This document shows, one piece after another, positions 45,848 to 54,397 of a stretch of DNA of 55,532 nt (positions within the stretch are counted from its first letter, which is position 1; each line of letters begins with the position of its first letter). The position numbers and the translations under genes are program-made. Under the pieces are notes generated by a model. The model made no database searches. It was not told where the DNA came from and worked only from the letters and a program-made list of their open reading frames with translations. The stretch is from an uncultured Pseudohongiella sp. (GTDB taxonomy: Bacteria; Pseudomonadota; Gammaproteobacteria; Pseudomonadales; Pseudohongiellaceae). The stretch spans positions 1 to 55,532 of the forward strand of contig CACAEJ010000011.1 of the NCBI GenBank assembly GCA_902531515.1. Direction: 5' to 3'.

Positions 45848-46566
45848 ATAGACTTTGTAAATACCATCATATGCTGCCACGGCAAAAAATCTAAAGTCTC
45901 CGTCCACTCCAAACCAAACACACTCATCTCTTTTCTGACTTGATCTTGAGTCATTTTGTGGAGTGGACGAATAGGTACTGAGGCGTCCTCACCCCGATAC
46001 TCTAGCAGAAAAATACGTCCGCCCGGACGTAAGGCGTTATAAATACCATTTATCATTTCGAAAGGGTGAGAAAATTCATGATACGCGTCTACCATAATCG
46101 CAGCATCAATACTATTTGGCTCCAAATTAGGATCGCTCACCGTGCCAAGTACGCTTTCAATATTACTTACATCCCTTTCACTTTTTTGATCCTCAATTAG
46201 CTGAAGCATCTCTGGCTGAATGTCCACCGCAAAAACGTTGCCATTCGGAACTATTGAAGCAATTCGAAATGAAAAATAGCCTGAACCGGCGCCTATATCT
46301 GCCACGACATGGTTAGGTTCGAGTTTCATATTTTCGACGACATCATCTGGCATCTCCTCTCGTATTCGTTCGGGGCGGTTCAGCCACCCGGCCGCTCTAT
46401 GCCCCATCACAAATGAAATCTCTCTACCCATGTAGAATTTTCCGATTCCAGTAGTACGTCGTTCCGGAGCCTCAATATACCCGGGATGCTCAGCAGCGAT
46501 ACCCGAGTTACTAAGTAATATGCAGTTGACTAATAACAGACAAGCTAATCTACAATTAGTTTTCAT
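45844..46566 (-). CDS. Class I SAM-dependent methyltransferase with a signal peptide
   Basis: It is 240 aa from the ATG at 46566 (GGAG eight bases upstream); an ATG at 46578 is also in frame. A clear signal peptide (NCRLACLLLVNCILLSNSGIAA) leads into a mature protein with the SAM motif VVADIGAGSGYFSFRIAS, acidic AVDIQPEML and LRPGGRIFLLEYRG. SAM is not known to be in the periplasm, so export of this fold is odd. The domain may act on membrane lipids or have lost methyl transfer. Confidence 0.85.
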   Translation of the reverse strand: MKTNCRLACLLLVNCILLSNSGIAAEHPGYIEAPERRTTGIGKFYMGREISFVMGHRAAGWLNRPERIREEMPDDVVENMKLEPNHVVADIGAGSGYFSFRIASIVPNGNVFAVDIQPEMLQLIEDQKSERDVSNIESVLGTVSDPNLEPNSIDAAIMVDAYHEFSHPFEMINGIYNALRPGGRIFLLEYRGEDASVPIRPLHKMTQDQVRKEMSVFGLEWTETLDFLPWQHMMVFTKSI

Positions 46567-46775
46567 CACGAGCTCCATACGGTTTTACTCTCAGACAATA
46601 ACGATAAAACTACTCTAATCGGATTGTAAACTACAGTAAAAAGATGAAACTATCTTCTAATAGTTCTCCCCATGAATACATGTAATTACCCCACATAGAA
46701 TCAATTTCTCTATCAAAAGCAGATTAATAATATTATGCTAATCTCGTTTCTATTAAATGAGTAAGCAGGAATAGT

Positions 46776-47960
46776 ATGTCTGAAGTATTAAGAGGAATAA
46801 GGGTTTTAGATTTTGGTCGTTACATTGCAGGACCATTCTGCGCGACGCTTTTAGGGGATTTAGGTGCAGACGTAGTACGTATTGAAAAAGTTGACGGTAG
46901 CGAGGATAGATTTCTCTCACCTATTACTGAAGACGGTGCTGGAGCACTTTTTATGCAGCTTGCAAGAAATAAGCAGAGCCTAACTCTCAATCCAATGAAA
47001 CCCGAAGGTCGAGAAATTGTTAAAAAATTGGTCGCGACAGCTGACGTCGTGGTCGCCAATTTACCACCGGACACACTGGAAGCTCTGGGTCTGGATTACG
47101 AAAGTCTGACAGCTATAAAACCAGATATAATTTTAACCATGATTTCGGCTTTTGGGCGCGGTGGGCCTTACTCGAACAGAGTTGGATTTGACGGCCTCGG
47201 TCAAGCAATGTCGGGAAATATGTATATGTCGGGCACGCCGGATCAACCAGTGAAGGCTTACGCCCCATTCATTGATTTCGGCACTGCAAGCCTGGCAGCT
47301 TTCGGAACTATGTCAGCTCTTTTTGAGCGGCAGAAGACAGGCAAAGGACAGATTGTCGAGGGATCTCTATTTAACACGGCTCTGACGATGATGAACGGCA
47401 CGGTCATAGAACAAGCAGCAATTCAGAGAAATCGAGTAGCAACGCTTAATCGGTCACAAACCTCAGCACCCGCGGACACCTTCAAGACGAAAGATGGCTG
47501 GGTCCTTGTTCAAACAGTAGGGGGTCCTCTATTCAAAAGATGGGCAGATCTAATGGGCGAAGAGTATTGGCTAAATGATGATCGCTTTAAAACGGATATT
47601 TCAAGAGGCGATAATGGAGAAATAATTAGCGAGAGATTAGCGATCTGGTGCGCAGAACGAACCAGCAAAGAAGTTCTCGATGAAATGGAACAAGCCCGAA
47701 TTCCTGCAGGACCAGTATTGTCACCACAACAAGTCCTGGAAGACCCGCATATTGCTGAAAAAGGGTTGTTCGAACCTGTGGAGTATCCAGGACTGAATTA
47801 TCCTGCACCACTCATGAAAACGCCGGTAGAGTTATCCAAAACTCCAGGGGAAATTCGAAGAAGACCACCTACACTCGGAGAGCATACCCATGAAATAATG
47901 AAGGAATTAGGCTTTAATCAAGATCAGATCTTGGACCTTAGAGAAAGAAGAGTGATCTGA
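46776..47960 (+). CDS. Family III (CaiB/BaiF) CoA-transferase
   Basis: It moves CoA between a thioester and an acid. It is 394 aa. The N-terminal LRGIRVLDFGRYIAGPFCATLLGDLGADVVRIEK is diagnostic, followed by VVVANLPPDTLEALGLDYESL and GRGGPYSNRVGFDGLGQAMSG. The substrate pair is unknown. It follows a divergent spacer from the exported methyltransferase and precedes the secreted carboxymuconolactone-decarboxylase-like protein by 84 bases. Confidence 0.93.
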   Translation: MSEVLRGIRVLDFGRYIAGPFCATLLGDLGADVVRIEKVDGSEDRFLSPITEDGAGALFMQLARNKQSLTLNPMKPEGREIVKKLVATADVVVANLPPDTLEALGLDYESLTAIKPDIILTMISAFGRGGPYSNRVGFDGLGQAMSGNMYMSGTPDQPVKAYAPFIDFGTASLAAFGTMSALFERQKTGKGQIVEGSLFNTALTMMNGTVIEQAAIQRNRVATLNRSQTSAPADTFKTKDGWVLVQTVGGPLFKRWADLMGEEYWLNDDRFKTDISRGDNGEIISERLAIWCAERTSKEVLDEMEQARIPAGPVLSPQQVLEDPHIAEKGLFEPVEYPGLNYPAPLMKTPVELSKTPGEIRRRPPTLGEHTHEIMKELGFNQDQILDLRERRVI

Positions 47961-48044
47961 TTAAAACTATCGATGCTTAATTTCAATAAGCCCAAGATGA
48001 ATATATATACATAACAAACTAATTACACTGGATGCGAGCAGCTA

Positions 48045-48785
48045 ATGAAACAAAAACTTTATCTTATAACCTTTACCTGCCTTACAACGATAGTGTGCTT
48101 GAGCTTATCAATTCCTTCTTGGGCTCAGGAGACGACCAGAAGCGGCCCGGTCCTTCAAACAGAAGAAAACATTCCTGAAGATATTTACGATGACTCTCTA
48201 GCAAGATTGCCCCAGGTACAGCGTTCAAACTTAGATACACAGGGGCGCGCAGCTTTCGATACTTATGTCAGCCCCGGCACAGGATATGAGACTGGCTTAA
48301 GAGGACCAGTTGGCATGTGGATGCACAGCCCCAGCCTTGCCAGCGCGGTTTTCAATGTCCGTCAGCGAGTACGTTACGGCACCCCAAAAGATCAGCGACT
48401 AACCGAGCTTATCATTCTCTCTACAGCACGAGAGATCGATAATCAGTATGAATGGTCAGCTCACGAACCGCTCGCCCAAATAGCTGGCTTAGAGCAAGAA
48501 ATTATTGAGGTTATAAAGCACCGCAAAAATCTTGCTTCGTTGCCTGAAATTACCGGGTTAGGTGAAGTTGAGAGAGTGCTAATTCAATTCACGCGCGAAC
48601 TTGTTAGCGAAGATAAAGTGAATTCTGGCACTTTTGAAAGTGCAATTAACCTATTTGGCAATGAGGCCCTGGTTGACATTGTTGGTCTTGTTGGTTATTA
48701 CAATTTTGTGGCGATGACTTTGAAAGCTTTCGACGTACAAAGACCTGTGGGAACGCAATTACTATTGCCTACTTTAAGCAACTAA
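48045..48785 (+). CDS. Secreted carboxymuconolactone decarboxylase/AhpD-like protein
   Basis: It is 246 aa. A signal peptide (residues about 5-27, cleavage after SWA) precedes a CMD-fold domain with the motif QYEWSAHEPLAQIAGL and later LVGYYNFVAMTLKAFDV. It lacks the CxxC pair of AhpD peroxidase types, so redox function is unlikely. Secreted CMD-family members are uncharacterised to my knowledge. It lies 84 bases after the CoA-transferase in the same direction. Confidence 0.82.
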   Translation: MKQKLYLITFTCLTTIVCLSLSIPSWAQETTRSGPVLQTEENIPEDIYDDSLARLPQVQRSNLDTQGRAAFDTYVSPGTGYETGLRGPVGMWMHSPSLASAVFNVRQRVRYGTPKDQRLTELIILSTAREIDNQYEWSAHEPLAQIAGLEQEIIEVIKHRKNLASLPEITGLGEVERVLIQFTRELVSEDKVNSGTFESAINLFGNEALVDIVGLVGYYNFVAMTLKAFDVQRPVGTQLLLPTLSN

Positions 48786-48813
48786 CTGAATTCATAAAGT
48801 TTTTAGATTTACT

Positions 48814-49668
48814 TCAGTTACTCTGAATATTTTCTCGAATTTCTTTTAGAGCGGCGGCAGACTCTTCACTTTGCCTCAAATGGCCGTAGATAATTTCTTC
48901 GGAAAATTCTTGGCACTTAAACTCAACCAGGCGCATGTCTCTCTCCAATCTTCGGTACAGAGGCATAGAAATTTTCCAAGGGCGTGTATATACCTCCGGA
49001 TCGTCTATTTCAGCCTCATACCAAAGTGTATTCGACCCAACTGGAGTAAATTTCTCGGTAACGGTTAAAGCTTCACTATGATGATTACCGGAATGATCAA
49101 ACCAAGTCCAATCATACTGGTCGGTGGTCGTGATTACTAAGCTTTGTCCCTCCCAGTGACCGAGGTTGTGACCCATAACGGTAAGAATTTGAGCCTCATA
49201 GTCCGGTCGATTCATGAATACATTCCGAGAGGCACTGGCAAACTGGTAAGCGAATAAAATACTTATGTTAGTTTGGAATATCTGAAACGGATAAGGCATG
49301 TAGTTAGCGCGAGGTATCCCTGGCATATAACATCTCACAACGGGGTCAAGCCCTAACCAATTCTCCTGATTTTCAAGTTTTTTTTGAAACCCGTCAGCTG
49401 TATACGGAATTTCATCGCCCTCAACCACTCCTACGCCACCCGGAATTGCACCAATGGCTCCAAGTTCCCAGATAGGACCGACTCTCGATTCATGAGTCTC
49501 CAAATCCCAATGTGCTGTGCCTAGGGCCTGCCATATACCGTTTATGTCCGGGTTACCATAAGCATCGACAGGAGCCTGATAATCAAAATTCTGAGAGAGT
49601 ACATTGCAGCTAAAGGCTGCAAAAAGAATCAGGCAACTTGACTTTAAAGACAGGAATTCTTTCTTCAA
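48814..49668 (-). CDS. Secreted protein of uncharacterised family (paralogue of the 49812-50813 gene)
   Basis: It is 284 aa from a TTG. A signal peptide ends near residue 25. The mature part has GNPDINGIWQAL, VRCYMPGIPR, GHWEGQSLVITTT, the stretch LWYEAEIDDPEVYTRPW and VEFKCQEF. These blocks recur in the neighbouring gene, with two Cys conserved. I know no function for the family, which is common as hypothetical secreted protein in marine and soil bacteria. It is divergent from its paralogue. Confidence 0.8.
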   Translation of the reverse strand: MKKEFLSLKSSCLILFAAFSCNVLSQNFDYQAPVDAYGNPDINGIWQALGTAHWDLETHESRVGPIWELGAIGAIPGGVGVVEGDEIPYTADGFQKKLENQENWLGLDPVVRCYMPGIPRANYMPYPFQIFQTNISILFAYQFASASRNVFMNRPDYEAQILTVMGHNLGHWEGQSLVITTTDQYDWTWFDHSGNHHSEALTVTEKFTPVGSNTLWYEAEIDDPEVYTRPWKISMPLYRRLERDMRLVEFKCQEFSEEIIYGHLRQSEESAAALKEIRENIQSN

Positions 49669-49811
49669 TTTCTTGTTATTCCTTTTATTTTTATGTGTGA
49701 TGAATTATACCTGTGATCATTACAATTGCTATAAGCTGCGGGCTCATGTCTAGTAATTACCATGACTAAATGATTATACTAGCAACACTATAAACACAAT
49801 GGTCCCGGGAC

Positions 49812-50813
49812 ATGAAAACAAAAAATAGCCTAGACTACCTGTTTACTTTGCTTGCTTTAATATCAAGCATCCCTTCATTATCCCTAGCACAAGATGAAAT
49901 CAAGCGAACTCCCTGGGGGAAACCAGATCTTAATGGTTATTGGGACTACCACCATTTGACGCCACTTCAACGACCCGCTGAGTTTGAGGGTATGGAATAC
50001 ATGGATGAGACGCAGGCCAAAGATTGGGAGGACAACGCTTTCAACAGAGAGGCTGAGCGAAGAGGACGAACTAACGCTAGTGTTAATTATGTGGGCGTTG
50101 ATCTATGGCATGAAGAAGCACTCGACGAGTGGGAAACAGATGATCATCGAACAGCACTAATTACTGACCCACCGAACGGAAGACTGCCGGCTATGCTGGA
50201 GACTAGGCGAGAAGAGTTAGCGAGTCGTGAAAGATATAGAGATTATGCCAGAGGGCCTGAGGACAGAACAATGATGGAACGGTGTATATGGGCACCACAA
50301 TCAGTTCCGCCAATCAAGACACTGATTGAAAATGCAATGCTTCAACTCGTTCTCACTGAGACTCATGCGGTAATTCAGACTGAGCGCATGCATGATTCTC
50401 GCATAGTGCCTCTTGATAATAGACCGACCTTGCCCTTTGATGTTAAACAATACTACGGGAGTAGCACGGGATACTGGGATGAGGATACTCTAGTGATAAC
50501 CACAACAGGGATCCACCCCTCCTATAGCTACCAGGGTTCAAGCCCAGACATGAAAGTTATAGAGCGCCTTACCCTGAAATCTGATAGTAGAATCTGGTAT
50601 GAATACACGATTGACGATCCAAATACTTTCGAGCAGCCTTGGACGGCAGCTTATCATTGGAAAAATCATGAGGGACCATTATTCGAATATGCATGTCATG
50701 AATTCAATTATGGACTAACCGGTATTCTAAGCGCTGCTCGGGCGGATGAGCATCGCGAAATTACTGGGGGAGATGAATATTATCGACCTCCTGTTGAAGC
50801 TGAGTATAAATAG
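49812..50813 (+). CDS. Secreted protein of uncharacterised family (paralogue of the 48814-49668 gene)
   Basis: It is 333 aa with a signal peptide ending near residue 27. The same ordered blocks as its neighbour are visible: GKPDLNGYWDY, ERCIWAPQSVPP, GYWDEDTLVITTT, IWYEYTIDDPNTFEQPW and EYACHEF. About 50 extra residues lie between the first and second blocks. GGGA precedes the ATG. It is likely periplasmic, function unknown. The divergent spacer of 143 bases should carry both promoters. Confidence 0.82.
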   Translation: MKTKNSLDYLFTLLALISSIPSLSLAQDEIKRTPWGKPDLNGYWDYHHLTPLQRPAEFEGMEYMDETQAKDWEDNAFNREAERRGRTNASVNYVGVDLWHEEALDEWETDDHRTALITDPPNGRLPAMLETRREELASRERYRDYARGPEDRTMMERCIWAPQSVPPIKTLIENAMLQLVLTETHAVIQTERMHDSRIVPLDNRPTLPFDVKQYYGSSTGYWDEDTLVITTTGIHPSYSYQGSSPDMKVIERLTLKSDSRIWYEYTIDDPNTFEQPWTAAYHWKNHEGPLFEYACHEFNYGLTGILSAARADEHREITGGDEYYRPPVEAEYK

Positions 50814-50949
50814 CTAATTAATTGAAATATATAAATATTTTTGAGGATCCTCTTTATTTAATATAAAAAAATAACTAGGCTTAAGCATCTTAGTTCGATA
50901 AAAAGAGCAACTGAACAACTTTATTCTGCAATAAATACGGGAGATGAAC

Positions 50950-52521
50950 ATGACCTCATTTTATTCGCGACGAAAATTTTTAAAAAAGTATGCTGAGTTG
51001 TTTTCCGTTCTTCTACCCTCGTTAGCTCTTGGTGGCATTACACCATTTGCTCATGGAGCCTCGAAGCGAGTGTCTACCTTATCCGATAATCCTTTTACTC
51101 TCGGAGTAGCATCAGGGGACCCTACCTCTGATGCCGTGATTCTCTGGACACGACTGGCACATGAGGTCCTCAGAGATAACAATTTTGGAGAGCAAGCAGT
51201 TCAAGTAGACTACGAGCTTTCAGAGTCTTCAAATTTCCAGAAAATTATCAGAAGCGGTTCGATAGTCGCCACACCAGAATTAGGACATTCGGTGCATGCC
51301 GACGTCAGAGGATTAAAACCTGACCAGACTTATTATTATCGTTGGCATATCGGAGGAGCGACGAGTCAAACAGGAAGAGCAAAGACTGCACCACTCGCAT
51401 CTGCTAGCAAGCAAGAATTTCGACTAGCGTTCGCTTCGTGTCAGCAATTTGAGCACGGCTATTTTACCGCTTACGAGCATATGGCAGAGGAAAATTTTGA
51501 CCTTATTATTCATCTGGGTGATTACATTTATGAGAGAAGTTGGGGCAGTAATCTGATCAGGAATCACGAAGGTCCGGAAATTAAAACACTACAGGATTAT
51601 CGTAATCGATATAACACGTATAAGTCAGATCCAGATATAAAAGCGGCACATGCTTCTGCCCCATGGGTTGTTACCTGGGATGATCATGAAGTGGATAACA
51701 ACTATGCTGCCGACATTGCAGAGGATGATCAGACACCAGAGCAATTCCTGAGCAGGAGAATCAACGCATATCAAGCTTGGTATGAATTTATGCCAATTCG
51801 CCTGCCAGTTGGTCGTCAGGGTCCCGATATGCCGATTTTTCGAAAACTCCGATTTGGTAATCTGATGGAGATGTATGTTTTGGACACGCGTCAATACCGC
51901 GATGATCAAGCTTGTGGTGATGGGAGACAAATAAGCTGCCGAGAACATAAAGATCCAAGTCGAACTGCCTTGGGGCAAGCCCAAAAAAAATGGCTTTTCG
52001 ATAACCTCAGCACAGCAGACGCAACTTGGAATGTCTTTGCTCAACAGATTATGATGGCAAGCCTACGCGGTATCAACGAGGAAGGAGATCAGCTCTGGCC
52101 CATGGACCTCTGGGATGGTTACCCAGGCGAACGACAACAAATTCTAGAGTACCTGAATTCAACATCAACTCCCAACCCAATTGTTCTTACTGGGGATATA
52201 CATTCCAACTGGGTAGCAGACTTGAAGCTGGACTTTGATCAAAGAAATTCAAAGATTGTTGGCTCTGAGTATATAGGCACCTCAATTTCTTCCGGGGGCG
52301 ACGGACAGGATCTAACGGAATACGGAGAAAATTTGTTATCAAACAATCCGCATGTGAAGTTTTACAACGCCAACCGTGGTTATGTCGCCGCAACTTTAAC
52401 TCCTGAACTGTGGAGGGCTGATTACAAAGTCGTTCCATACATTACACGAAAAGGTGCACCAATTAATATACGCAAGACCTTCGTTACTGAGGCTGGCAGG
52501 CCAGGTGTTCAAGAAGCATAA
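50950..52521 (+). CDS. Tat-exported PhoD-family alkaline phosphatase/phosphodiesterase
   Basis: It is 523 aa from the ATG at 50950, chosen because GGGAG lies six bases upstream; an ATG at 50944 is too close. The Tat signal SRRKFLKK is followed by a hydrophobic stretch. The PhoD N-terminal FTLGVASGDPTSDAVILWTRL and metal-binding blocks HLGDYIYE, VTWDDHEVDNNY and VLTGDIHSNW are intact. PhoD enzymes release phosphate from esters in the periplasm or outside. No Pho box was recognised upstream. Confidence 0.93.
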   Translation: MTSFYSRRKFLKKYAELFSVLLPSLALGGITPFAHGASKRVSTLSDNPFTLGVASGDPTSDAVILWTRLAHEVLRDNNFGEQAVQVDYELSESSNFQKIIRSGSIVATPELGHSVHADVRGLKPDQTYYYRWHIGGATSQTGRAKTAPLASASKQEFRLAFASCQQFEHGYFTAYEHMAEENFDLIIHLGDYIYERSWGSNLIRNHEGPEIKTLQDYRNRYNTYKSDPDIKAAHASAPWVVTWDDHEVDNNYAADIAEDDQTPEQFLSRRINAYQAWYEFMPIRLPVGRQGPDMPIFRKLRFGNLMEMYVLDTRQYRDDQACGDGRQISCREHKDPSRTALGQAQKKWLFDNLSTADATWNVFAQQIMMASLRGINEEGDQLWPMDLWDGYPGERQQILEYLNSTSTPNPIVLTGDIHSNWVADLKLDFDQRNSKIVGSEYIGTSISSGGDGQDLTEYGENLLSNNPHVKFYNANRGYVAATLTPELWRADYKVVPYITRKGAPINIRKTFVTEAGRPGVQEA

Positions 52522-52544
52522 ATAGGGAGAATAGAATATTTAGC

Positions 52545-52766
52545 TTAATCTGGCTTTCTTTTCCATGGGAAAAACCCTGCAAATCCGGTGAGGCTTCGAC
52601 GAATAGTCCAGCAGAGACCAAATGGTATAAAAAACAGCACAATAACCAGCAAACCTAAGAAGGTATTAGTCGCAAAGCCATGCAAAAATATCAGGGCCCC
52701 ACTGCTAAATATGGTACCTAGCAGAAATCCAATCCAATGGATGATTAGTCCGAACTTTTCCCTCAT
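52545..52766 (-). CDS. Small two-to-three-helix membrane protein
   Basis: It is 73 aa, ATG start, with strong hydrophobic segments at about residues 7-29 and 32-53 and a basic C-terminus (FFPWKRKPD). No domain is recognised. Codon and hydrophobicity patterns, and the lack of a competing ORF on the other strand, support a real gene. It lies convergent to phoD. Confidence 0.65.
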   Translation of the reverse strand: MREKFGLIIHWIGFLLGTIFSSGALIFLHGFATNTFLGLLVIVLFFIPFGLCWTIRRSLTGFAGFFPWKRKPD

Positions 52767-52846
52767 AATAAAAACTTAGGTTATTAATTTGTGAACCCAG
52801 AGCTTATGTTATCAGCTCAATCGCTCGAAACTCCAGTGGTAACTAA

Positions 52847-53275
52847 GTGACTACTGTGAATACGTTAAATCCAATTCGCATTGTCGTTGCGTACCTGGGT
52901 GGTCTATTTTTTGTTTACGTAGGCATTTTACATTTTGTAGATACAGAATGGTTTGAGCCTATCGTCCCCCCTTGGTTAAGCTTCCCAACTTTTTGGGTCA
53001 TCCTGAGCGGAATTTTTGAAATTGGAGTCGGATTTGGTTTACTAATATCAAAAACAAGGCGGAACGCAGCACTAGCGAGCGCCCTACTCCTGATAGCAGT
53101 CTACCCTGCAAATATTTATATGTGGATTTATAATGTCGAATTAGGGGACGGAACAACATTAACCCAAATTGGACATGTTTACAGGCTATGCGCACAAATT
53201 GCTGGTGTATTAGCTTGCATTTGGATTTACAAAACAACGCCTAAATCAGTAATTCTGCAATCAGAATGCAAATAG
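52847..53275 (+). CDS. DoxX-like small membrane protein
   Basis: It is 142 aa from a GTG, with four membrane segments. YLGGLFFVYVGILHFVDTEWFEPIVPPWL near the start and the GIFEIGVGFGLLISKTRRNAALASALLL block are typical of DoxX-like proteins. The role of the family is unknown or linked to redox/thiol stress. It starts the plus-strand set of small genes ending the window. Confidence 0.8.
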   Translation: MTTVNTLNPIRIVVAYLGGLFFVYVGILHFVDTEWFEPIVPPWLSFPTFWVILSGIFEIGVGFGLLISKTRRNAALASALLLIAVYPANIYMWIYNVELGDGTTLTQIGHVYRLCAQIAGVLACIWIYKTTPKSVILQSECK

Positions 53276-53391
53276 TCCCAATGTCTCGACGTTAGAATTT
53301 ACTCGAACTCAGCCCACTACTATTTTTTATTACTCAAATTTAAGCCAGCAGCAGCCGATATCCTAATTTGAATGGTGGCGGAGGAAGACTA

Positions 53392-53568
53392 TTGAAAAAG
53401 ACATTATTATTTCTTGTTGGAGTAACTGCCTGGCTTATCCTAGTAAACTTATTCGTTGCTACTGGTAGCGATTTCCAAGAGATTCTGTCAACCAGGGAGG
53501 ACACTAAGACTAGTGATGACAAACTCAGTGTGCGAAACGCTGTGCTGAACATCGGGATGAAAAACTAA
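53392..53568 (+). CDS. Small single-pass membrane protein
   Basis: It is 58 aa from a TTG at 53392 preceded by GGAGGA at good spacing; a TTG at 53368 is also in frame but lies upstream of that site. KKTLLFLVGVTAWLILVNLFV is one membrane segment, followed by a polar tail. No family is recognised. The next small gene starts three bases after its stop, so they are probably co-translated. Confidence 0.6.
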   Translation: MKKTLLFLVGVTAWLILVNLFVATGSDFQEILSTREDTKTSDDKLSVRNAVLNIGMKN

Positions 53569-53571
53569 CCA

Positions 53572-53739
53572 GTGTTAATCGCGTCAATCCTAGTTTGGGC
53601 ACTCTGGGAATCTTATTGGACCGTTAAGGCCTGCTGGAAAGCGGCAAAAGCTAACGAATTCAACTGGTTTGTATTTATGTTAATTTTCAGCCTACTTGGC
53701 ATCCCAGAGATTTATTATTTGCATTTTAGAAGCAAATAA
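53572..53739 (+). CDS. Small DUF5652-like membrane protein
   Basis: It is 55 aa from a GTG three bases after the previous stop. The sequence has SILVWALWESYWTVKACWKA and NWFVFMLIFSLLGIPEIYYL, two membrane helices with the W-x(2)-AAK and NWF-LLGIPEI-Y pattern of DUF5652. The function is unknown. Translational coupling to the preceding TTG gene would explain the weak start. Confidence 0.6.
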   Translation: MLIASILVWALWESYWTVKACWKAAKANEFNWFVFMLIFSLLGIPEIYYLHFRSK

Positions 53740-53924
53740 TCTAGCAGCATTTATCTCTGCGCTTCACCAATTTTTATAGTGTTAAAATCGAAAAATACCT
53801 TATTGCTCGTGTCCTAATCAGTAAGCATGTCTAGCAGTCGAAATTTTTATTTCCCTTTTAAAAAATAGATGTCAGACTATTATTCGAAACTGATGGTTAA
53901 TTTTTAATCTAAGAGGCGAATCAA

Positions 53925-54314
53925 ATGAGTGAACAAATTGGTACATTCGAGCTGGATCATGTTTGTAATACATACACTGCAGGACCAAACAACGAAATTA
54001 CAACCCACACGAACTGGCAAGGAACAGCTGAAGGATATGGCAAAGTGTTTGGCACTCTGACTTTTGCGCCAATGCCTCTTTCACAAATGGATGAGAAGTT
54101 AGAAGGTGGTGAGGTACGATGGACCGGGCAGGCATTCAATGAAGACGGCACGGAAGCTGCTGCAACGGGCACCGGGACTTGGAGCCAGGTCCCTGGACAG
54201 CATGCCTGGAAGTTGGACTATGTTCTTGAATTAAACGATGGTTCTAAAATTAGGAGTGTTGGTCAGATAGCACTTGAGACCCTCAAGTTTTCCGGCACTA
54301 ACTACTCGGTATAA
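53925..54314 (+). CDS. Uncharacterised cytosolic beta-rich protein
   Basis: It is 129 aa. No signal peptide or membrane segment. The pattern of alternating polar and hydrophobic residues, with GTLTFAPMPLSQ, VRWTGQAFNEDG, GTGTWSQVPGQHAWKLDYVLEL and SVGQIAL, suggests an all-beta (lipocalin/calycin-like) fold. AAGAGG precedes the ATG. I do not recognise the family. Confidence 0.75.
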   Translation: MSEQIGTFELDHVCNTYTAGPNNEITTHTNWQGTAEGYGKVFGTLTFAPMPLSQMDEKLEGGEVRWTGQAFNEDGTEAAATGTGTWSQVPGQHAWKLDYVLELNDGSKIRSVGQIALETLKFSGTNYSV

Positions 54315-54345
54315 ATTAATAACTGAGATTTATATTTAAGCATCT

Positions 54346-54376
54346 AAACGTTGGCAAGGGCATTTAGCCAACGTTT
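54346..54376. terminator. Hairpin between convergent genes
   Basis: AAACGTTGGC (54346-54355) and GCCAACGTTT (54367-54376) are perfect 10-base arms around an 11-base loop, in the 83-base gap between two convergent genes. No long T-run follows on either strand, so it is a likely but not classical terminator. Confidence 0.5.
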
Positions 54377-54397
54377 GGAAAAGCTTTCGTAACAAAT

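Noticed and set aside
50839..50862. GAGGATCCTC palindrome upstream of phoD as an operator
   Set aside because: A 10-base palindrome alone is expected by chance in this length and no Pho box spacing is present.
51625..52044. Minus-strand ORF of 139 codons inside the PhoD gene
   Set aside because: It lies entirely antisense to an intact PhoD with all metal motifs and has no own start site or domain.
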